Shown piece after piece: positions 1 to 9,940 of a stretch of 64,000 nt of DNA; position 1 is the stretch's first letter; every line of letters begins with the position of its first letter. The notes under the pieces were generated by a model. The model saw only the letters and a list, made by a program, of their open reading frames with translations, searched no databases and was not told where the DNA came from. This DNA is from Leucobacter salsicius M1-8 (GTDB lineage: Bacteria; Actinomycetota; Actinomycetes; Actinomycetales; Microbacteriaceae). The stretch is from positions 62,001 through 126,000 of the forward strand of contig NZ_AOCN01000012.1 of the NCBI RefSeq assembly GCF_000350525.1, in the 5' to 3' direction. The translations under genes were made by a program, and so were the position numbers.

Positions 1-1003
1 CCCAACGGGTGTTCGACAGCGGGATGCTCCCCCGGCGGTCGGCCGGGAGCACCGGCGCCTTCGCGTCGGACGAAACGTAGTCCTCCAAGTGCTGCTGCAG
101 CCGACCGATCATGAGCTTCGGGATGCTGAGGGATCGCCTGCCAGCCTCACTCTTCAGATCGGTGTAGCCACCGGTGTTGGCGTTGAGCTGGCGCCGCACA
201 TGCAGTGTGGCGCTTCCGTCGTCGTGCCACTCGATGTCACGACGTTGCAGGCCGAGGCACTCACCTCGGCGCAGCTGACACCATGCCGCGAGCAGCACCG
301 CGATAGCCCACTGATCTGGAACCGCCTCGTACAGTGCTTCAACCTGAATGGGATTCGCAACGTCTTCACCCGCGTCGTGGTCTGCGTCGTGCCTCACCGA
401 CTCTTGCCGCGGTACCGATACATTCGGTGCCGCCGGGATGATGCCGTCTCGTGCGGCCTGCCGAAGGATCATCATGAGCACGATGAGCACCGGTCTCGTA
501 ATGCCGTTGAACTTCGAGTTCGGGTTGAGCGGCGCGGGGATCTGATCAAGCCGGTCCGTCATCACCTTGATGCGGGCGGCGTCGATCTCGCGCACCGGAG
601 TGCTTCCGAACTCTGGAACGAGGTAGCCGGTAACCTTCCCCTGGTACGAGCGCACCGTACCAACCGCCCGTTTCTTACCGCTGCGATTGGGTTCGGTACG
701 GATCATTTCAAGCCAACGCTTGGAATACTCCTCGAAGCCCAACGACTGCGCCTGTTCGATCTCCAGCTCGGCTTGCAGCCGCGCTGCAATCTGCTCCGGT
801 GGCTCCCAAAGGCCCCGTGCCATCTTCGATTGCACCCCGGCAAGCCAGGTTCGTGCATCCGTTTTGGTGAGAAAGGTGAGCGGCCGGTCTTGATCGGTTC
901 TGGCCGTGTAGGTCGTTCCGTCGAGTCCTGGGTATCGAGCTTGCCAGCGGCCCGATGGGAGCTTGCGCAGGCTCCCCCAATTCTCGCGTTTGCTGTTGCT
1001 CAT
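1..1003 (-). CDS. Tyrosine recombinase (phage/ICE integrase), 5' part
   Basis: The gene is truncated by the left window edge; 334 codons are present and the frame stays open to base 2. It should catalyse site-specific integration or excision of a mobile element. The N-terminus (about residues 8-60) resembles the AP2-like/arm-binding domain of phage integrases, residues about 90-190 the SAM-like core-binding domain, and the rest the catalytic domain. Visible catalytic residues are the first Arg in LRRGECLGL (R245) and the beta-hairpin Lys in LKSEAGRRSLSIP (K284). The HxxR and Tyr nucleophile lie beyond the edge. The ATG start has a good GGAGGG site 6 nt upstream. Being transcribed away from nrdF, it suggests that the element extends leftwards from here. 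Family assignment is firm; integrity cannot be judged. Confidence 0.9.
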   Translation of the reverse strand, partial: MSNSKRENWGSLRKLPSGRWQARYPGLDGTTYTARTDQDRPLTFLTKTDARTWLAGVQSKMARGLWEPPEQIAARLQAELEIEQAQSLGFEEYSKRWLEMIRTEPNRSGKKRAVGTVRSYQGKVTGYLVPEFGSTPVREIDAARIKVMTDRLDQIPAPLNPNSKFNGITRPVLIVLMMILRQAARDGIIPAAPNVSVPRQESVRHDADHDAGEDVANPIQVEALYEAVPDQWAIAVLLAAWCQLRRGECLGLQRRDIEWHDDGSATLHVRRQLNANTGGYTDLKSEAGRRSLSIPKLMIGRLQQHLEDYVSSDAKAPVLPADRRGSIPLSNTRW

Positions 1004-1043
1004 GATGCCCTCCCATGGACTCGAACGGACGCTGGCGGACCGT

Positions 1044-1235
1044 CGTGCCACTTCGTGCCACTCGACCTCACACCCCTCCTAGATCCGCATGATTCCGCGG
1101 ATCTCCGGGGGTTGATTCGATCGTTCGTGGCACGAAGTGGCACGGCTTGGGCGGTGCAGCAACCGCAAATTCCGGTCGCTACCTCGCCCTCCTTCCGCAT
1201 GGAAGGTGCGCGCGTGCCATCCCCGTGCCACTTCG
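1044..1235. repeat. Inverted/direct repeats upstream of integrase (possible arm-type or att sites)
   Basis: An 18-base sequence built from two CGTGCCAC units (1044-1061) recurs as an exact inverted copy at 1127-1144. A further CGTGCCACTTCG is at 1224-1235, with a near copy CGTGCCAT at about 1212. Between them lies an 8-bp inverted repeat (arms 1081-1088 and 1097-1104). The stretch 1004-1366 has no convincing gene. Such short repeats beside an integrase start are typical of integrase arm sites, excisionase sites or a repressor operator; which one is inference. Confidence 0.5.
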
Positions 1236-1292
1236 GGTGGGTATTCCTGTTCATCTCTGTTCTCCTCTGTCTTTCGACTGGGAGACACGAAA

Positions 1293-1330
1293 ACGCCCCT
1301 GATCTGCGAAAACTCGCGGATCAGGGGCGT
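1293..1330 (-). terminator. Rho-independent terminator of nrdF
   Basis: The stem arms are 1293-1308 and 1315-1330, a 16-bp stem with one G-U pair and a 6-nt loop. In the leftward direction it is followed by a short TTTT run. It lies about 35 bp beyond the nrdF stop. Confidence 0.8.
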
Positions 1331-1366
1331 GAACAGGTATTTAGGCGGGGCCTCTAAGAAGAAATC

Positions 1367-2410
<1,044 letters not shown>

Positions 2411-2494
2411 CTAAACAAGCGTTTCGACAAGCAAAACACCCATAATCTTTGCCAGCTTACCGCTCTAGGTGGCTTTCGTCACCTCGACACTCAA

Positions 2495-2540
2495 GCACTA
2501 CATGTTGTGCCCTATGGTGCAATATTTCCCACATCGTGTG
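2495..2540 (-). promoter_or_regulatory. Candidate NrdR box pair upstream of nrdF
   Basis: The palindromic CACTACATGTTGTG (2496-2509) fits the NrdR box consensus. A weaker CACATCGTGTG (2530-2540) lies with its centre about 32 bp away, about three helical turns. The same spacing is seen upstream of nrdH. NrdR is the ATP/dATP-sensing repressor of nrd genes. The remainder of the 436-bp nrdF-nrdE gap (2541-2730) is G/C-rich and shows no gene. Confidence 0.65.
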
Positions 2541-2730
2541 CTTTGTTTCGCATGAGCACACAGGTGAACACGGGAAGCCTAACTCGGGGTTGCATGCCCC
2601 ACGCGGGGCCGCTGCCCTACTGGGGCCACACCCTGGGGTAATGGGCACGCTTTACCCCTCGCCGTGGCCCCTATGGGCTTGCAGGCTCGAGGAACCCCGA
2701 CCCTGGGGGCTCCCATAAGCGCAAAGCAAA

Positions 2731-2764
2731 AGAAGGAGTGGCCCCGGCTGGGACCACTCCTTCT
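2731..2764 (-). terminator. Rho-independent terminator of nrdHIE
   Basis: Arms 2731-2741 and 2754-2764 form a perfect 11-bp stem, followed in the leftward direction by TTTTGCTTTG. It sits 17 bp after the nrdE stop codon. Confidence 0.85.
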
Positions 2765-2780
2765 TGTCAGCGACTGCTCA

Positions 2781-4919
2781 CTAGAGCATGCAGCTGACGC
2801 ACTCCGTCATGTCAGTGCCCTCGAGGGCGAGCTGACGGATCCGGATGTAGTAGATCGTCTTGATGCCCTTGCGCCATGCGTAGATCTGCGCGCGGTTGAT
2901 GTCGCGGGTCGTCGCCGTGTCCTTGAAGAACAGCGTGAGCGAGAGGCCCTGGTCGACGTGCTGCGTTGCCGCGGCGTAGGTGTCGATGATCTTCTCGGGG
3001 CCGATCTCGTAGGCGTCCTCGTAGAACTCAAGGTTGTCGTTCGTCATGAACGGAGCCGGGTAGTAGACGCGGCCCAGCTTGCCTTCCTTGCGAATCTCAA
3101 CCTTCGAGGCGATCGGGTGGATCGAGCTCGTCGAGTTGTTAATGTACGAGATCGAACCGGTCGGCGGCACAGCCTGCAGATTCTGGTTGTAGATGCCGTG
3201 CTCCATGACGCTTGCCTTGAGCTCTGCCCAGTCGGCCTGGGTCGGAATCTCGATGCCGGCGTTTGCGAACATCTCGGCAACGCGGGGCGTCTCGGGCAGC
3301 CACTCGCTATCGGTGTACTTGTCGAAGAACTCTCCCGACGCGTACTTCGAGTCCTCGAAGCCGCCGAACACCTGCTTACGCTCGATCGAGATCTTGTTCG
3401 ACGCGGTCAGCGCGTGGAACAGCACCGTGTAGAAGTAGATGTTCGTGAAGTCGATGCCCTCTTCGGAGCCGTAGTGCACGCGCTCACGAGCGAGGTAGCC
3501 GTGCAGGTTCATCTGGCCGAGGCCGATGGCGTGCGACTGCGCGTTGCCGTCCTCAATTGAACGCACCGAACGAATCGCGCTCATGTCGCTCACCGCGGTC
3601 AGCGACCGGATCGCGAGGTCAACCGTGTCACCCAGGTTGCCGCCGTCCATCGCCATGGCGATGTTCATCGAGCCCAGATTGCACGAGATGTCCTTGCCGA
3701 TGTCCTTGTAGCTGAGGTCCTCGTTGTACGTGGTCGGGGTGTTGACCTGAAGAATCTCGGAGCAGAGGTTCGACATGTTGATGCGCCCCTTGATCGGGTT
3801 CGCCTTGTTCACCGTGTCTTCAAACACGATGTAGGGGTAGCCCGACTCGAACTGCAGCTCAGCGACCGTCTGGAAGAACACGCGCGCGCTGATCTTGGTC
3901 TTCTTGATGCGCGAATCGTTGACCATGTCGTAGTAGTGCTCGGTGACCGACAGGTCGCCGAAGGGCACGCCGTAGACCTTCTCGACGTCGTACGGCGAGA
4001 AGAGGTACATATCTTCGTTCTTCTTCGCGAGTTCGAACGTGATGTCGGGAACGACGACGCCCAGCGACAGCGTCTTGATACGAATCTTCTCGTCTGCGTT
4101 CTCACGCTTGGTGTCGAGGAACTTCATAATGTCGGGGTGGTGTGCCGAGAGGTACACCGCGCCCGCGCCCTGACGCGCACCGAGCTGGTTTGCGTAGCTG
4201 AAGCTGTCTTCGAGGAGCTTCATGACGGGAATGATGCCCGAGGACTGGTTCTCGATCTTCTTGATCGGGGCACCCGACTCGCGCACGTTCGACAGCGACA
4301 ACGCCACGCCACCGCCGCGCTTGGAGAGCTGCAGCGACGAGTTAATGCCGCGCGAGATCGACTCCATGTTGTCCTCGACGCGCAGCAGGAAGCACGAGAC
4401 GAGCTCACCGCGCTGGGCCTTGCCCAGGTTGAGGAAGGTGGGCGTAGCCGGCTGGAAGCGGCCCGAGATCATCTCGCGCATGAAGCCGCGAGCAAGCTCC
4501 TGGTCGCCCTGAGCCAGTCCGAGCGACACCATCACGACGCGGTCCTCGAAGCGCTCGAGGTAACGCTTGCCGTCAAACGTCTTGAGCGCGTACGAGGTGA
4601 AGAACTTGAACGCGCCGAGGAACGCGGGGAAGCGGAACTTCATCGCGTAGGCCTCATTGGTGAGGCTCTCGACGAAGGAGATCGAGTACTGGTCGAGCAG
4701 TGCCTTCTCGTAGTAATCGTTGTCGATCAGGTAGCGCATGCGCTCTTCGAAGTTGTGGAAGAACACCATGTTCTGGTTCACATGCTGCAGGAAGTACTGG
4801 CGCGCAGCCTCACGATCCTTTTCGAACTGGATCTTGCCGTCGGCGTCGTACAGGTTGAGCATCGCGTTCAGCGAGTTAAAATCCATCTCGCTGATCTTTG
4901 ACGACTCGTGGCCTTCCAT
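2781..4919 (-). CDS. nrdE: Ribonucleoside-diphosphate reductase class Ib, alpha subunit
   Basis: This 712-residue catalytic subunit reduces NDPs to dNDPs with NrdF as radical source and NrdH as electron donor. Active-site elements are visible: the Cys of ELVSCF and the Cys of ISCNLGS (reducing pair), NLCSE (Asn, thiyl-radical Cys, Glu), PPTGS, and the C-terminal ECVSCML with the shuttle cysteines. The ATG at 4919 overlaps the nrdI stop as TAATG with GGAAG upstream, so translational coupling is likely; an in-frame TTG at 4934 is the alternative. It is the last gene of nrdH-nrdI-nrdE. Confidence 0.97.
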   Translation of the reverse strand: MEGHESSKISEMDFNSLNAMLNLYDADGKIQFEKDREAARQYFLQHVNQNMVFFHNFEERMRYLIDNDYYEKALLDQYSISFVESLTNEAYAMKFRFPAFLGAFKFFTSYALKTFDGKRYLERFEDRVVMVSLGLAQGDQELARGFMREMISGRFQPATPTFLNLGKAQRGELVSCFLLRVEDNMESISRGINSSLQLSKRGGGVALSLSNVRESGAPIKKIENQSSGIIPVMKLLEDSFSYANQLGARQGAGAVYLSAHHPDIMKFLDTKRENADEKIRIKTLSLGVVVPDITFELAKKNEDMYLFSPYDVEKVYGVPFGDLSVTEHYYDMVNDSRIKKTKISARVFFQTVAELQFESGYPYIVFEDTVNKANPIKGRINMSNLCSEILQVNTPTTYNEDLSYKDIGKDISCNLGSMNIAMAMDGGNLGDTVDLAIRSLTAVSDMSAIRSVRSIEDGNAQSHAIGLGQMNLHGYLARERVHYGSEEGIDFTNIYFYTVLFHALTASNKISIERKQVFGGFEDSKYASGEFFDKYTDSEWLPETPRVAEMFANAGIEIPTQADWAELKASVMEHGIYNQNLQAVPPTGSISYINNSTSSIHPIASKVEIRKEGKLGRVYYPAPFMTNDNLEFYEDAYEIGPEKIIDTYAAATQHVDQGLSLTLFFKDTATTRDINRAQIYAWRKGIKTIYYIRIRQLALEGTDMTECVSCML

Positions 4920-5320
4920 TACTGCTGCTTCCAAAACTCATCCAATCCACGCTGCACGGCGGTTACGTCGTCCGGCGTTCCAAATACTTCAAACCGGTAG
5001 AGGAAGGGCACTTGGCACTTCCTCGCAATAATGTCTCCTGCAATCGCGAAGCCCGTACCGAAATTCAAGTTTCCGGCGGCCATCACACCGCGAATGAGCC
5101 CGCGGTTCTTCTCGTCATTGAGAAATTTGATGACTTGCTTGGGTACGGCCCGGGTCTGCGGGCCACCGCCGTAAGTGGGGACGAGGAGCACATACGGCTC
5201 CGTCACCACGAGCGGTTCTTCACGCGCATAGAGGGGGATCCGGATCGCAGGGCGACCCAGCTTTTCAACAAAGCGCTTGGTGTTACCCGAAACGCTCGAG
5301 AAATACACCAAATCGGCCAT
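4919..5320 (-). CDS. nrdI: NrdI flavodoxin-like activase of class Ib RNR
   Basis: This 133-residue FMN protein supplies the oxidant for assembling the Mn2-tyrosyl cofactor of NrdF. The flavin phosphate loop [11 protein letters not shown] is at the N-terminus, and PTYGGGP plus AAGNLNFG are the further FMN-binding loops typical of NrdI. Two ATGs are close together; the second (5320) is chosen because the GAGG site is 9 nt from it but only 3 nt from the first (5326). It overlaps nrdE by one base and follows nrdH by 65 bp. Confidence 0.95.
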   Translation of the reverse strand: MADLVYFSSVSGNTKRFVEKLGRPAIRIPLYAREEPLVVTEPYVLLVPTYGGGPQTRAVPKQVIKFLNDEKNRGLIRGVMAAGNLNFGTGFAIAGDIIARKCQVPFLYRFEVFGTPDDVTAVQRGLDEFWKQQ

Positions 5321-5385
5321 GATCATTTACCTCGATACCGCGATACCCCGAGGTCGTGAGACGCCGGGGTGGGTAAGTCGGGTGG

Positions 5386-5619
5386 CTAGGCCAACCGACT
5401 CGCGAGCGCCGAAATCTTGTCGGGGCGGAAGCCCGACCAGTGTTCGTCGTCGGTCACCACGACGGGAGCCTGGAGGTAGCCCAGTTCCTTCACCGTTTCG
5501 AGCGCCGTCTCGTCTTCAGAGAGGTCGAGCACGTTGTACTCAATTCCCTTGCTGTCGAGCGCACGATACGTCGCGGTGCACTGCACGCACGACGGCTTGG
5601 TGTATACCGTGATGGCCAT
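5386..5619 (-). CDS. nrdH: NrdH glutaredoxin-like redoxin
   Basis: This 77-residue thioredoxin-fold protein is the hydrogen donor of NrdEF, reduced by thioredoxin reductase. The redox motif CVQC is at the usual position after TVYTKPS. The C-terminal WSGFRPDKI is characteristic of NrdH. The ATG at 5619 fits the family start MAITVYTKPSC and has GAAGG upstream. First gene of the nrdHIE operon, under the paired boxes at 5660-5705. Confidence 0.96.
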   Translation of the reverse strand: MAITVYTKPSCVQCTATYRALDSKGIEYNVLDLSEDETALETVKELGYLQAPVVVTDDEHWSGFRPDKISALASRLA

Positions 5620-5659
5620 TTCACGCCCTTCTTTCAAAACACACGCGCCTCGGCCGAGG

Positions 5660-5705
5660 CACTACATATAGTGAACCACATCGAGCTCAACCACAACATG
5701 GTGTA
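5660..5705 (-). promoter_or_regulatory. Candidate NrdR box pair upstream of nrdH
   Basis: CACTACATATAGTG (5660-5673) is a near-perfect NrdR box. A second, less symmetric box CACAACATGGTGTA lies at 5692-5705 with centres about 32 bp apart, the same spacing as upstream of nrdF. This implies common NrdR control of both nrd transcripts. Confidence 0.75.
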
Positions 5706-5796
5706 GTTACAGCAATGTAGTTTTCCACCGGCTCTCCACCGATGCGGGGGCTTTCTTGGGGATTACTTTCCGCATCGTTCTGCGCCTTCAAGCGGG

Positions 5797-5805
5797 TTAT
5801 CCACA
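5797..5805 (+). promoter_or_regulatory. DnaA-box-like nonamer
   Basis: TTATCCACA matches the strict DnaA consensus and lies about 180 bp upstream of nrdH. DnaA control of nrd genes is known in E. coli. A single site in a G/C-rich genome may also be chance. Confidence 0.4.
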
Positions 5806-5866
5806 GGTGTCGGAGGGTGTGTGGAGATTCGCTCCCACCCCTCGCTCGGCGTGTCGCGCGTAGTGG

Positions 5867-6292
5867 TCATTCGAGCGCGATCGGCCAGAGAAATTCTTGC
5901 CCGCCAGGCTCAAACCAGCGCAACACCAACAGCGCATCGGGCGCCGCGGCGCTCACCCCGGCCACGCCACCGCGCACCACGACGCGCACTCGCTCGCCCG
6001 GCAGCACGGTGCCTGGCAGGGAGAGCCCCAGCACGCCAGCACCGGCCAGCGCGAAGCGCACCGAGTGCGCGGGCCGATCACCGCAGTGTTCTACCTCTAA
6101 GACGCCGGAGGCCGAACGGGCACTCACCCTCCATGGCAACGCGATCGCGCACGGGCGATCTGCGGGCTCTCTCGGCTCAGCGCCCGCCGACGGATCGGCG
6201 CGTGCGCGCACCGCGGCGCTGATGTTGGCGGGGCCGACCCGCGCCGCTCGGGGCGGTGGCCGCACCCGTGAACTCAGTCGAAAGGGATTCAT
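5867..6292 (-). CDS. Conserved-looking hypothetical protein
   Basis: A 141-residue Ala/Arg/Pro-rich protein starting MNPFRLSSR and ending in LRWFEPGGQEFLWPIALE. No catalytic motif, signal peptide or membrane segment is evident. The mixed-hydrophobic C-terminal half (ALAGAGVLGLSLPG, GERVRVVV) could form a small beta domain. It is leftward and lies 37 bp downstream of rlmH, so it may be the last gene of that transcription unit. The family is not recognised. Coding status is supported by position, orientation and an uninterrupted frame rather than by homology. Confidence 0.55.
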   Translation of the reverse strand: MNPFRLSSRVRPPPRAARVGPANISAAVRARADPSAGAEPREPADRPCAIALPWRVSARSASGVLEVEHCGDRPAHSVRFALAGAGVLGLSLPGTVLPGERVRVVVRGGVAGVSAAAPDALLVLRWFEPGGQEFLWPIALE

Positions 6293-6329
6293 GGGTGCAG
6301 GGTACGCCGCACCTCAGACGTTGGTGTCG

Positions 6330-6788
6330 CTACACGTGGTGGTAGGGCCGACCGCCCGCAATCTCCTGCGCCCGGTACAGCTGTTCGGCCAGGATCAGCC
6401 GCACGAGCTGGTGCGGAAACACGAGCTTCGACAGGCTCCACACGAAGTCGGCGCGCCCGCGTACCTCGTCGCTCACGCCGTAGGCGCCACCGATCGCCAC
6501 GACGACCGGGCGGCCCGCATCAAACGCACCCTGCAGCGTCGCCGCGAGCGCGGGCGAGTCCACGTTCTTGCCGCGCTCGTCGAGCAGCACGAGGAACGCG
6601 CTCCGATCAACCTTCGCGAGAATCCGCTCCGACTCCTCGGCACGCGCCGCATCGCCCTCTCGGGCCGAGTGCGGCAGCAGCTGCCAGGTCGCGTCGAACG
6701 GTTTGCGAAGCCGCTTCTCATAGCGGTCGATGCCGTCAACGACCCACTTCTCATGCTTCTTGCCCACTGCAAGCACCCGCACGCTCAC
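6330..6788 (-). CDS. rlmH: 23S rRNA (pseudouridine1915-N3)-methyltransferase
   Basis: A 152-residue SPOUT-family methyltransferase that modifies pseudouridine 1915 in helix 69 of 23S rRNA. Diagnostic segments are LLDERGKNVDS, VAIGGAYGVSDEV (SAM-binding knot), LSLSKLVFPHQL-type LSKLVFPHQ, and the C-terminal EQLYRAQEIAGG with YHH. Length fits RlmH (about 155). The GTG at 6788 overlaps the aminotransferase stop as GTGA and gives the family N-terminus VRVLAVGK. A longer in-frame opening upstream lies inside the neighbouring gene and is not used. Confidence 0.95.
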   Translation of the reverse strand: MSVRVLAVGKKHEKWVVDGIDRYEKRLRKPFDATWQLLPHSAREGDAARAEESERILAKVDRSAFLVLLDERGKNVDSPALAATLQGAFDAGRPVVVAIGGAYGVSDEVRGRADFVWSLSKLVFPHQLVRLILAEQLYRAQEIAGGRPYHHV

Positions 6789-8023
6789 GCAGCCACCACC
6801 TGTTCGCCCCGCACCGTCGCGAGATACTCGGCGATACGACCGATCGCTTCTTCGAGCACGGGAACCGTTGGCAGGGTGACAAAGCGCAGGTGATCCGGAG
6901 TCGCGAGATTGAAGCCGCGGCCGTTCGTCACCAGCACCCGAGTCGCGCGCAGCAGGTCGATCACAAAGGCCTGGTCGTCGTCGATGCGGTACACCTCGGG
7001 ATCGAGCCGGGGGAACAGGTACATGGCGCCTCCCGGCAACTCGCACGTGACCCCGGGGATCGACGTGAGCAGGCGATGCGCGGCGTCGCGCTGCTCGCGC
7101 AGCCGCCCGCCCGGGGCACACAGCGCGCCGATGCCCGACCATTCAGGGTCGTCGAGCGCCGCGGTGATCGCGTGCTGCGCGGGCACGTTTGAGCACATGC
7201 GCATGTTCGTGAGCAGGGTGAGGCCCTCGAGGAAGTCGCGGGCGCGCGCCTTGTCACCTGAGATGGCGAGCCACCCGGCGCGGTAGCCCGCGACGCGCTG
7301 GGCCTTCGAGAGCCCGCTGAAGGTGAGGCAGAGCGTATCCCGAGCATGCAGCGCCGCGTGCTCGTGCACCGCCCCGTCGTACAGAATCTTCTCGTAGATC
7401 TCGTCAGCCATGAGCACGAGGCCGTGCCGCTCGGCGAGCTCGGCAAACCCGCGCACGAGCTCGGCGCTGTAGACCGCCCCCGTGGGATTGTTGGGATTGA
7501 TGAGCACGATGCCCTTGGTGGCTGGCGTGATGAGCCGCTCGATCGCGTCGAGATCGGGCATCCACCCGTTCAGTTCGTCGCACGGGTAGTGCACGGCCCG
7601 CGCTCCCGAGAGTGTGACCTGGGCGGTCCACAGCGGGTAATCGGGGGCTGGCACCAACACTTCATCACCATCACTCACGAGCGCCTGCAAGACGAGCGAG
7701 ATGAGTTCGCTGACACCGTTGCCGACGATCACATCCTCGGGCGTGACTCCCGCCACGCCCACGTTCGCGTAGTAGCGGGCCACCGCTTCGCGCGCGGGCA
7801 GGATCCCTCGTGAATCGCTGTACCCCTGCGCGTCAGGCAGGGCGCCCCGCAGCGCCTCGACGATCTCGGGCGGGGCCTCGAACCCAAACGGCGCCGGGTT
7901 GCCGATGTTGAGCTTGAGGATCTCGTGCCCCTCACGCTCGAGCTTCTCTGCCTCAACGAGGATCGGGCCACGCACGTCGTAGCGCACCCCTCTCAGCTTC
8001 TGGGATTGGGTGATTTGACGCAT
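6785..8023 (-). CDS. PLP-dependent aminotransferase, alanine transaminase (AlaA) type
   Basis: A 412-residue class I/II aminotransferase, probably making alanine from pyruvate and glutamate. Fold-type I landmarks are DYPLWTAQ, NPNNPTGAVY, DEIYEKILYDG and the Schiff-base Lys in FSGLSKAQRVAGYRAGW. That last motif resembles E. coli AlaA/YfbQ rather than aspartate aminotransferases. The ATG at 8023 is preferred; a GTG at 8032 is in frame. The stop overlaps the rlmH start, and the ABC exporter gene ends 27 bp upstream. Confidence 0.88.
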   Translation of the reverse strand: MRQITQSQKLRGVRYDVRGPILVEAEKLEREGHEILKLNIGNPAPFGFEAPPEIVEALRGALPDAQGYSDSRGILPAREAVARYYANVGVAGVTPEDVIVGNGVSELISLVLQALVSDGDEVLVPAPDYPLWTAQVTLSGARAVHYPCDELNGWMPDLDAIERLITPATKGIVLINPNNPTGAVYSAELVRGFAELAERHGLVLMADEIYEKILYDGAVHEHAALHARDTLCLTFSGLSKAQRVAGYRAGWLAISGDKARARDFLEGLTLLTNMRMCSNVPAQHAITAALDDPEWSGIGALCAPGGRLREQRDAAHRLLTSIPGVTCELPGGAMYLFPRLDPEVYRIDDDQAFVIDLLRATRVLVTNGRGFNLATPDHLRFVTLPTVPVLEEAIGRIAEYLATVRGEQVVAA

Positions 8024-8050
8024 CTGCCGCACGCAAGAAGTGTAATCGCG

Positions 8051-9904
8051 TTACTGCTGCTGCGCATACAGCTCGGCGTACGCTCCGCCCTGCGCGATGA
8101 GTTCAGCATGTGTGCCGTGTTCGAGAATGCGCCCGGCGCCCACCACGTAGATCCGGTCGGCTCCCTCGATCGTCGACAGCCGGTGCGCGATCGCGATCGT
8201 GGTGCGGCCACCGCGCGCGCCATCGAGCGCCCGCTGCACCGCACGCTCGTTGACGGTGTCGAGCGCGCTCGTCGCCTCGTCGAGGACGAGCACGCGCGGG
8301 TTCTTGAGCAGCACGCGCGCGATCGCGATGCGCTGCTTCTCGCCGCCCGAGAGCCGGTAGCCACGCTCCCCCACGACAGTGTCATAGCCGTGCGCAAACC
8401 CCGCGATCGCATCGTGAATGTTCGCGAGCCTCGCGGCCGCTTCGAGCTCCTCGAGCGTCGCATCGGGCTTGCCGTAGCGCAGGTTCTCGGCGATCGTCGC
8501 GTGAAACAGGTACGGATCCTGCGTCACGACGCCGATCCGATCCATGAGCGCCTCCTGCCGTAGGTCGCGCACGTCGTCTCCCGCGTAACGCACGCTGCCC
8601 GCGGTTGCATCGTAGAGGCGCGGCACGAGCGATCCGATGGTCGTCTTGCCGGATCCGGATGCCCCGACGAAGGCCACAAACTCACCGGGTTCCACCCGAA
8701 ACGACACCCGGTCGAGCGTGGGGCGCTCAGTCTCCTCGGCATCGGCGTAGCGAAAGGTGACGGCGTCGAACTCGATGCGCCCTGCGCGATCCGGAGCTTC
8801 GGAGGGGTCACGCGCATCGGGGGCATCTGAGATCGCAGGCACCAGATTCAGATACTCGAAGATGCGGGCGAACAGCGCTCGCGAGGTCTGGAGGTCGAGC
8901 GCGATGCGCATCAGCGCCATGAGCGGGAAGAGCAGCCGCGACTGCACGGTCGTGAACGCGACGATCGTGCCCGCCGTAATGCCGGGGTCGAAACCCTCGC
9001 CCTGGGCCGACGTGATGATGAAGCCCGAGACGAGGTAGACGATCGCCGGTACCGCCGACAGAAACACCTGCACCATCGCGAAGAAGTACTGCCCGCTCAT
9101 GGTCTGGCGCACCTGCAGGTCGATCTGCCGTGCGTTTTCAGCGGCGTAGCGATCGGTTTCGGCCCGCTGGCGGGAGTAGGTCTTGGCGAGCAGCACCCCC
9201 GACACCGAGAGGGCCTCCTGGGTGATCGCTGTCATCTCCGACAGTGACTCCTGCGTCTTCCCGGCGATGCGGGCGCGTACCTGGCCGACGCGGCGCTGCG
9301 CAATGACGAGCACGGGCATCAGCACGAGCGCGATCAGGGTGAGCTGCCAACTGAGGATGATCATTGCGATCGCCGCCGCGATCACCGTGACGGTGTTACC
9401 GATGACGTTTGACACCGTGTTGGTGAGCACGTTGGCGACGCCACCCACGTCGTTTTGCAGCCGAGACTGGATCACGCCGGTCTTGGTGCGTGTGAAGAAG
9501 CCGAGCTCCATAGCTTGCAGGTGGGAGAAGAGCCGCACGCGCAGGTCCCCCATCACCCGGTTGCCCACCCGCGCGGTGTAGAGGGTTTGCACGATGCCGA
9601 GACCGCTCGACAGCACGAACGCAGTGACCATCGCGCCGACGAGCCAGGCGAGCAGCGGCATGTTGGGGATACCGTCTTGCGGGAACAGGCCGTCGTCGAA
9701 GACGCGCTGCGTGATCAGCGGGGGCAAGATGCCGAGCCCTGCCGAGATCATGACGAGCGCGATGATGAGGGCGAGCTGGCGCTTGTACGGCCGAAACAGG
9801 TCGGAGATGTGGCGGCCGAGATTTGGAATCTCGGGCGCCGCCGCGTTTTGCTCACGCTGTTTTGCGGAGTCTCCGCCCGCCACTCCGCGCCCACCAGGTC
9901 TCAT
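8051..9904 (-). CDS. ABC exporter, fused permease and ATPase (MsbA/multidrug type)
   Basis: A 617-residue half-transporter working as a dimer in the membrane. Residues about 38-340 hold six membrane segments (for example LALIIALVMISAGLGI and TVTVIAAAIAMIILSW). The nucleotide-binding domain covers about 385-615 with Walker A GASGSGKTT, Q-loop VTQDPYLF, signature LSGGEKQR, Walker B VLVLDEATSALD and switch His AIAHRLST. Substrate unknown: drug, lipid or peptide. It sits in a leftward row with the DUF2207-like gene and the aminotransferase, and is separated from the glycopolymer genes by one gene. Confidence 0.93.
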   Translation of the reverse strand: MRPGGRGVAGGDSAKQREQNAAAPEIPNLGRHISDLFRPYKRQLALIIALVMISAGLGILPPLITQRVFDDGLFPQDGIPNMPLLAWLVGAMVTAFVLSSGLGIVQTLYTARVGNRVMGDLRVRLFSHLQAMELGFFTRTKTGVIQSRLQNDVGGVANVLTNTVSNVIGNTVTVIAAAIAMIILSWQLTLIALVLMPVLVIAQRRVGQVRARIAGKTQESLSEMTAITQEALSVSGVLLAKTYSRQRAETDRYAAENARQIDLQVRQTMSGQYFFAMVQVFLSAVPAIVYLVSGFIITSAQGEGFDPGITAGTIVAFTTVQSRLLFPLMALMRIALDLQTSRALFARIFEYLNLVPAISDAPDARDPSEAPDRAGRIEFDAVTFRYADAEETERPTLDRVSFRVEPGEFVAFVGASGSGKTTIGSLVPRLYDATAGSVRYAGDDVRDLRQEALMDRIGVVTQDPYLFHATIAENLRYGKPDATLEELEAAARLANIHDAIAGFAHGYDTVVGERGYRLSGGEKQRIAIARVLLKNPRVLVLDEATSALDTVNERAVQRALDGARGGRTTIAIAHRLSTIEGADRIYVVGAGRILEHGTHAELIAQGGAYAELYAQQQ

Positions 9905-9940
9905 GCCCTGAGCCTAGTACCAGCGCTATGCGCAGCGCCG

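Noticed and set aside
1010-1040. TTCGAGTCC on the minus strand resembling a tRNA T-loop
   Set aside because: The flanking 5-nt stems do not pair, and no acceptor or anticodon arm can be built.
1000-1288. Small leftward frames upstream of the integrase as a possible excisionase
   Set aside because: No helix-turn-helix pattern, and the frames contain the repeat sequences. No convincing ribosome binding site supports them.
89-1357. Long rightward open frame of 422 codons
   Set aside because: It is antisense to the integrase and the nrdF terminator region. The opposite strand encodes clear integrase motifs.
2664-4901. Long rightward open frames opposite nrdE
   Set aside because: Shadows of a highly biased GC-rich gene; no family motifs.
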